Origin: an uncultured Eubacteriales bacterium
Lineage (GTDB): Bacteria > Bacillota > Clostridia > Lachnospirales > Lachnospiraceae
Assembly: GCA_949283695.1 (NCBI GenBank)
Contig: CASDTX010000015.1
Location: 1 to 64,000 of the forward strand
Length of the DNA: 64,000 bases
Direction of reading: 5' to 3'
Shown: in pieces, positions 63,493 through 64,000 of the stretch
Numbering within the stretch: position 1 is the stretch's first letter
Layout of the letters: every line of letters begins with the position of its first letter
The notes under the pieces: generated by a model
What the model was told of the DNA's origin: nothing
Databases searched by the model: none
The model's input: the letters and a program-made list of their open reading frames with translations, nothing else
Program-made: the position numbers and the translations under genes

Positions 63493-64000
63493 TTATAAGC
63501 TCTTATGAAGGAGACTCAGCACGGTCTTCAGGTCCTCTGCCCCCATCTGTCCCGGTGCAGAAGCTTTTCCAACTGCTCCGAATGTCAGAGCGGAGCCGAA
63601 CACCTCTCCGCAGAGACGGCTGATCACGCCTGTTCCTGACATGGACATTGTGATAATGGGACGGTCCGCATACTCTGCCGCCATCTCTTCTGTGGCAGAG
63701 AGAAGGGTGAGCACGTCTTTTTTACTCTGCGGCATTACCGCGATCTTGGGGATATCCGCGCCCAGCTCCTGCATTCTGCGCAGACGGGATACGATCTCGT
63801 CTTTGTCAGGAGTTTTATGAAAATCATGGTTGGAAGCCACAACCTTAACCCCGCACGCATGAGCGGTCTCTACCACTGCTTTCACAGCTTCATCCCCGGT
63901 AAACGCCTCAATATCCACCAGATCGATCAGACCGGTCTTCGCCGCGTTCTGGTTCAGCTCCACATACGCGTCTGTCTCAATCGCTTTCTCTCCGCCTTCT
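63493..64000 (-). CDS. aroD: 3-Dehydroquinate dehydratase type I, partial (5' end outside window)
   Basis: The frame is open to the window edge; 169 residues of the C-terminal part are present. [22 protein letters not shown] (catalytic His), KIAVMPQ (Schiff-base Lys) and [14 protein letters not shown] are type I signatures. It forms 3-dehydroshikimate. Its stop lies 14 bp before dctQ, so it is co-transcribed with the TRAP genes. Confidence 0.95.
   Translation of the reverse strand, partial: EGGEKAIETDAYVELNQNAAKTGLIDLVDIEAFTGDEAVKAVVETAHACGVKVVASNHDFHKTPDKDEIVSRLRRMQELGADIPKIAVMPQSKKDVLTLLSATEEMAAEYADRPIITMSMSGTGVISRLCGEVFGSALTFGAVGKASAPGQMGAEDLKTVLSLLHKSL

Overview
The window looks like the chromosome of a spore-forming Firmicute of the class Clostridia, most likely a Lachnospiraceae member of roughly 50% GC. 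The support is the gene order cysE-cysS-mrnC-rlmB-sigH, the infC-rpmI-rplT operon, orphan sporulation genes (sigH, spoVB-like, spoIIM), SD-rich starts and sigma-A promoters with 17-bp spacers. The species cannot be named from sequence alone. No rRNA, CRISPR array, prophage or intact insertion sequence was seen. One tRNA (Leu-CAA) is present.

Layout. 1-5930: a seven-gene minus-strand operon (cysE, cysS, mrnC, rlmB, sigH, a CPBP membrane protease, dtd) led by a cysteine T-box. A structured dispersed repeat lies just downstream of it, and its second copy is at 8.6 kb. 6.0-8.6 kb: a DUF2804 gene and infC-rpmI-rplT, with an AUU start and an attenuator leader. 8.8-10.3 kb: a sodium/neurotransmitter-type symporter. 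10.3-16.9 kb: polA-coaE-walJ-ACT-PFL-degV on the minus strand. 17-20.3 kb: a HAD phosphatase with a structured leader, a sortase-anchored glucosaminidase-like surface protein, and tRNA-Leu. 20.3-25 kb: a TrmB-type regulator with lysA, pyruvate kinase, and a rhomboid-like protein with a zinc-ribbon tail. 25.3-29.6 kb: a 1415-residue fused dehydratase-activase protein. 29.7-31.3 kb: small genes and a Gre factor.

31.4-39.8 kb: the glycolytic genes gap, pgk, tpiA and gpmI. They are interrupted by an AT-rich 3.4-kb block holding an IS30-like transposase remnant, a small membrane protein, and a convergently arranged AgrC-like kinase and LytTR regulator. 39.8-44 kb: rrf2-iscS-iscU-mnmA and a PHP phosphatase (Fe-S assembly and tRNA thiolation). 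44-46.7 kb: a SpoVB-like flippase overlapping spoIIM tail to tail, then nudF. 46.8-50.4 kb: rny, recX, and recA with a LexA box. 50.6-55.8 kb: a BMP-type nucleoside ABC transporter. 55.8-58.8 kb: csoR with a copA gene that carries copZ fused in frame. 58.9-60.5 kb: a TPP riboswitch and thiC. 60.6-64 kb: a TRAP transporter behind aroD, which is cut by the window end.

Most of the window is housekeeping. The parts most worth a second look are: (i) the ~159-bp repeat, whose two copies differ by a compensatory pair in the terminal stem and two changes to G-U pairs; (ii) the copA-copZ fusion, which carries an A AAA AAG heptamer in phase plus an internal Shine-Dalgarno and ATG, so one gene could yield several copper proteins; (iii) the hairpin at the very 5' end of the bmpA transcript; (iv) a nine-base homopolymer upstream of the surface protein; (v) the split kinase/regulator block inside the glycolytic cluster.
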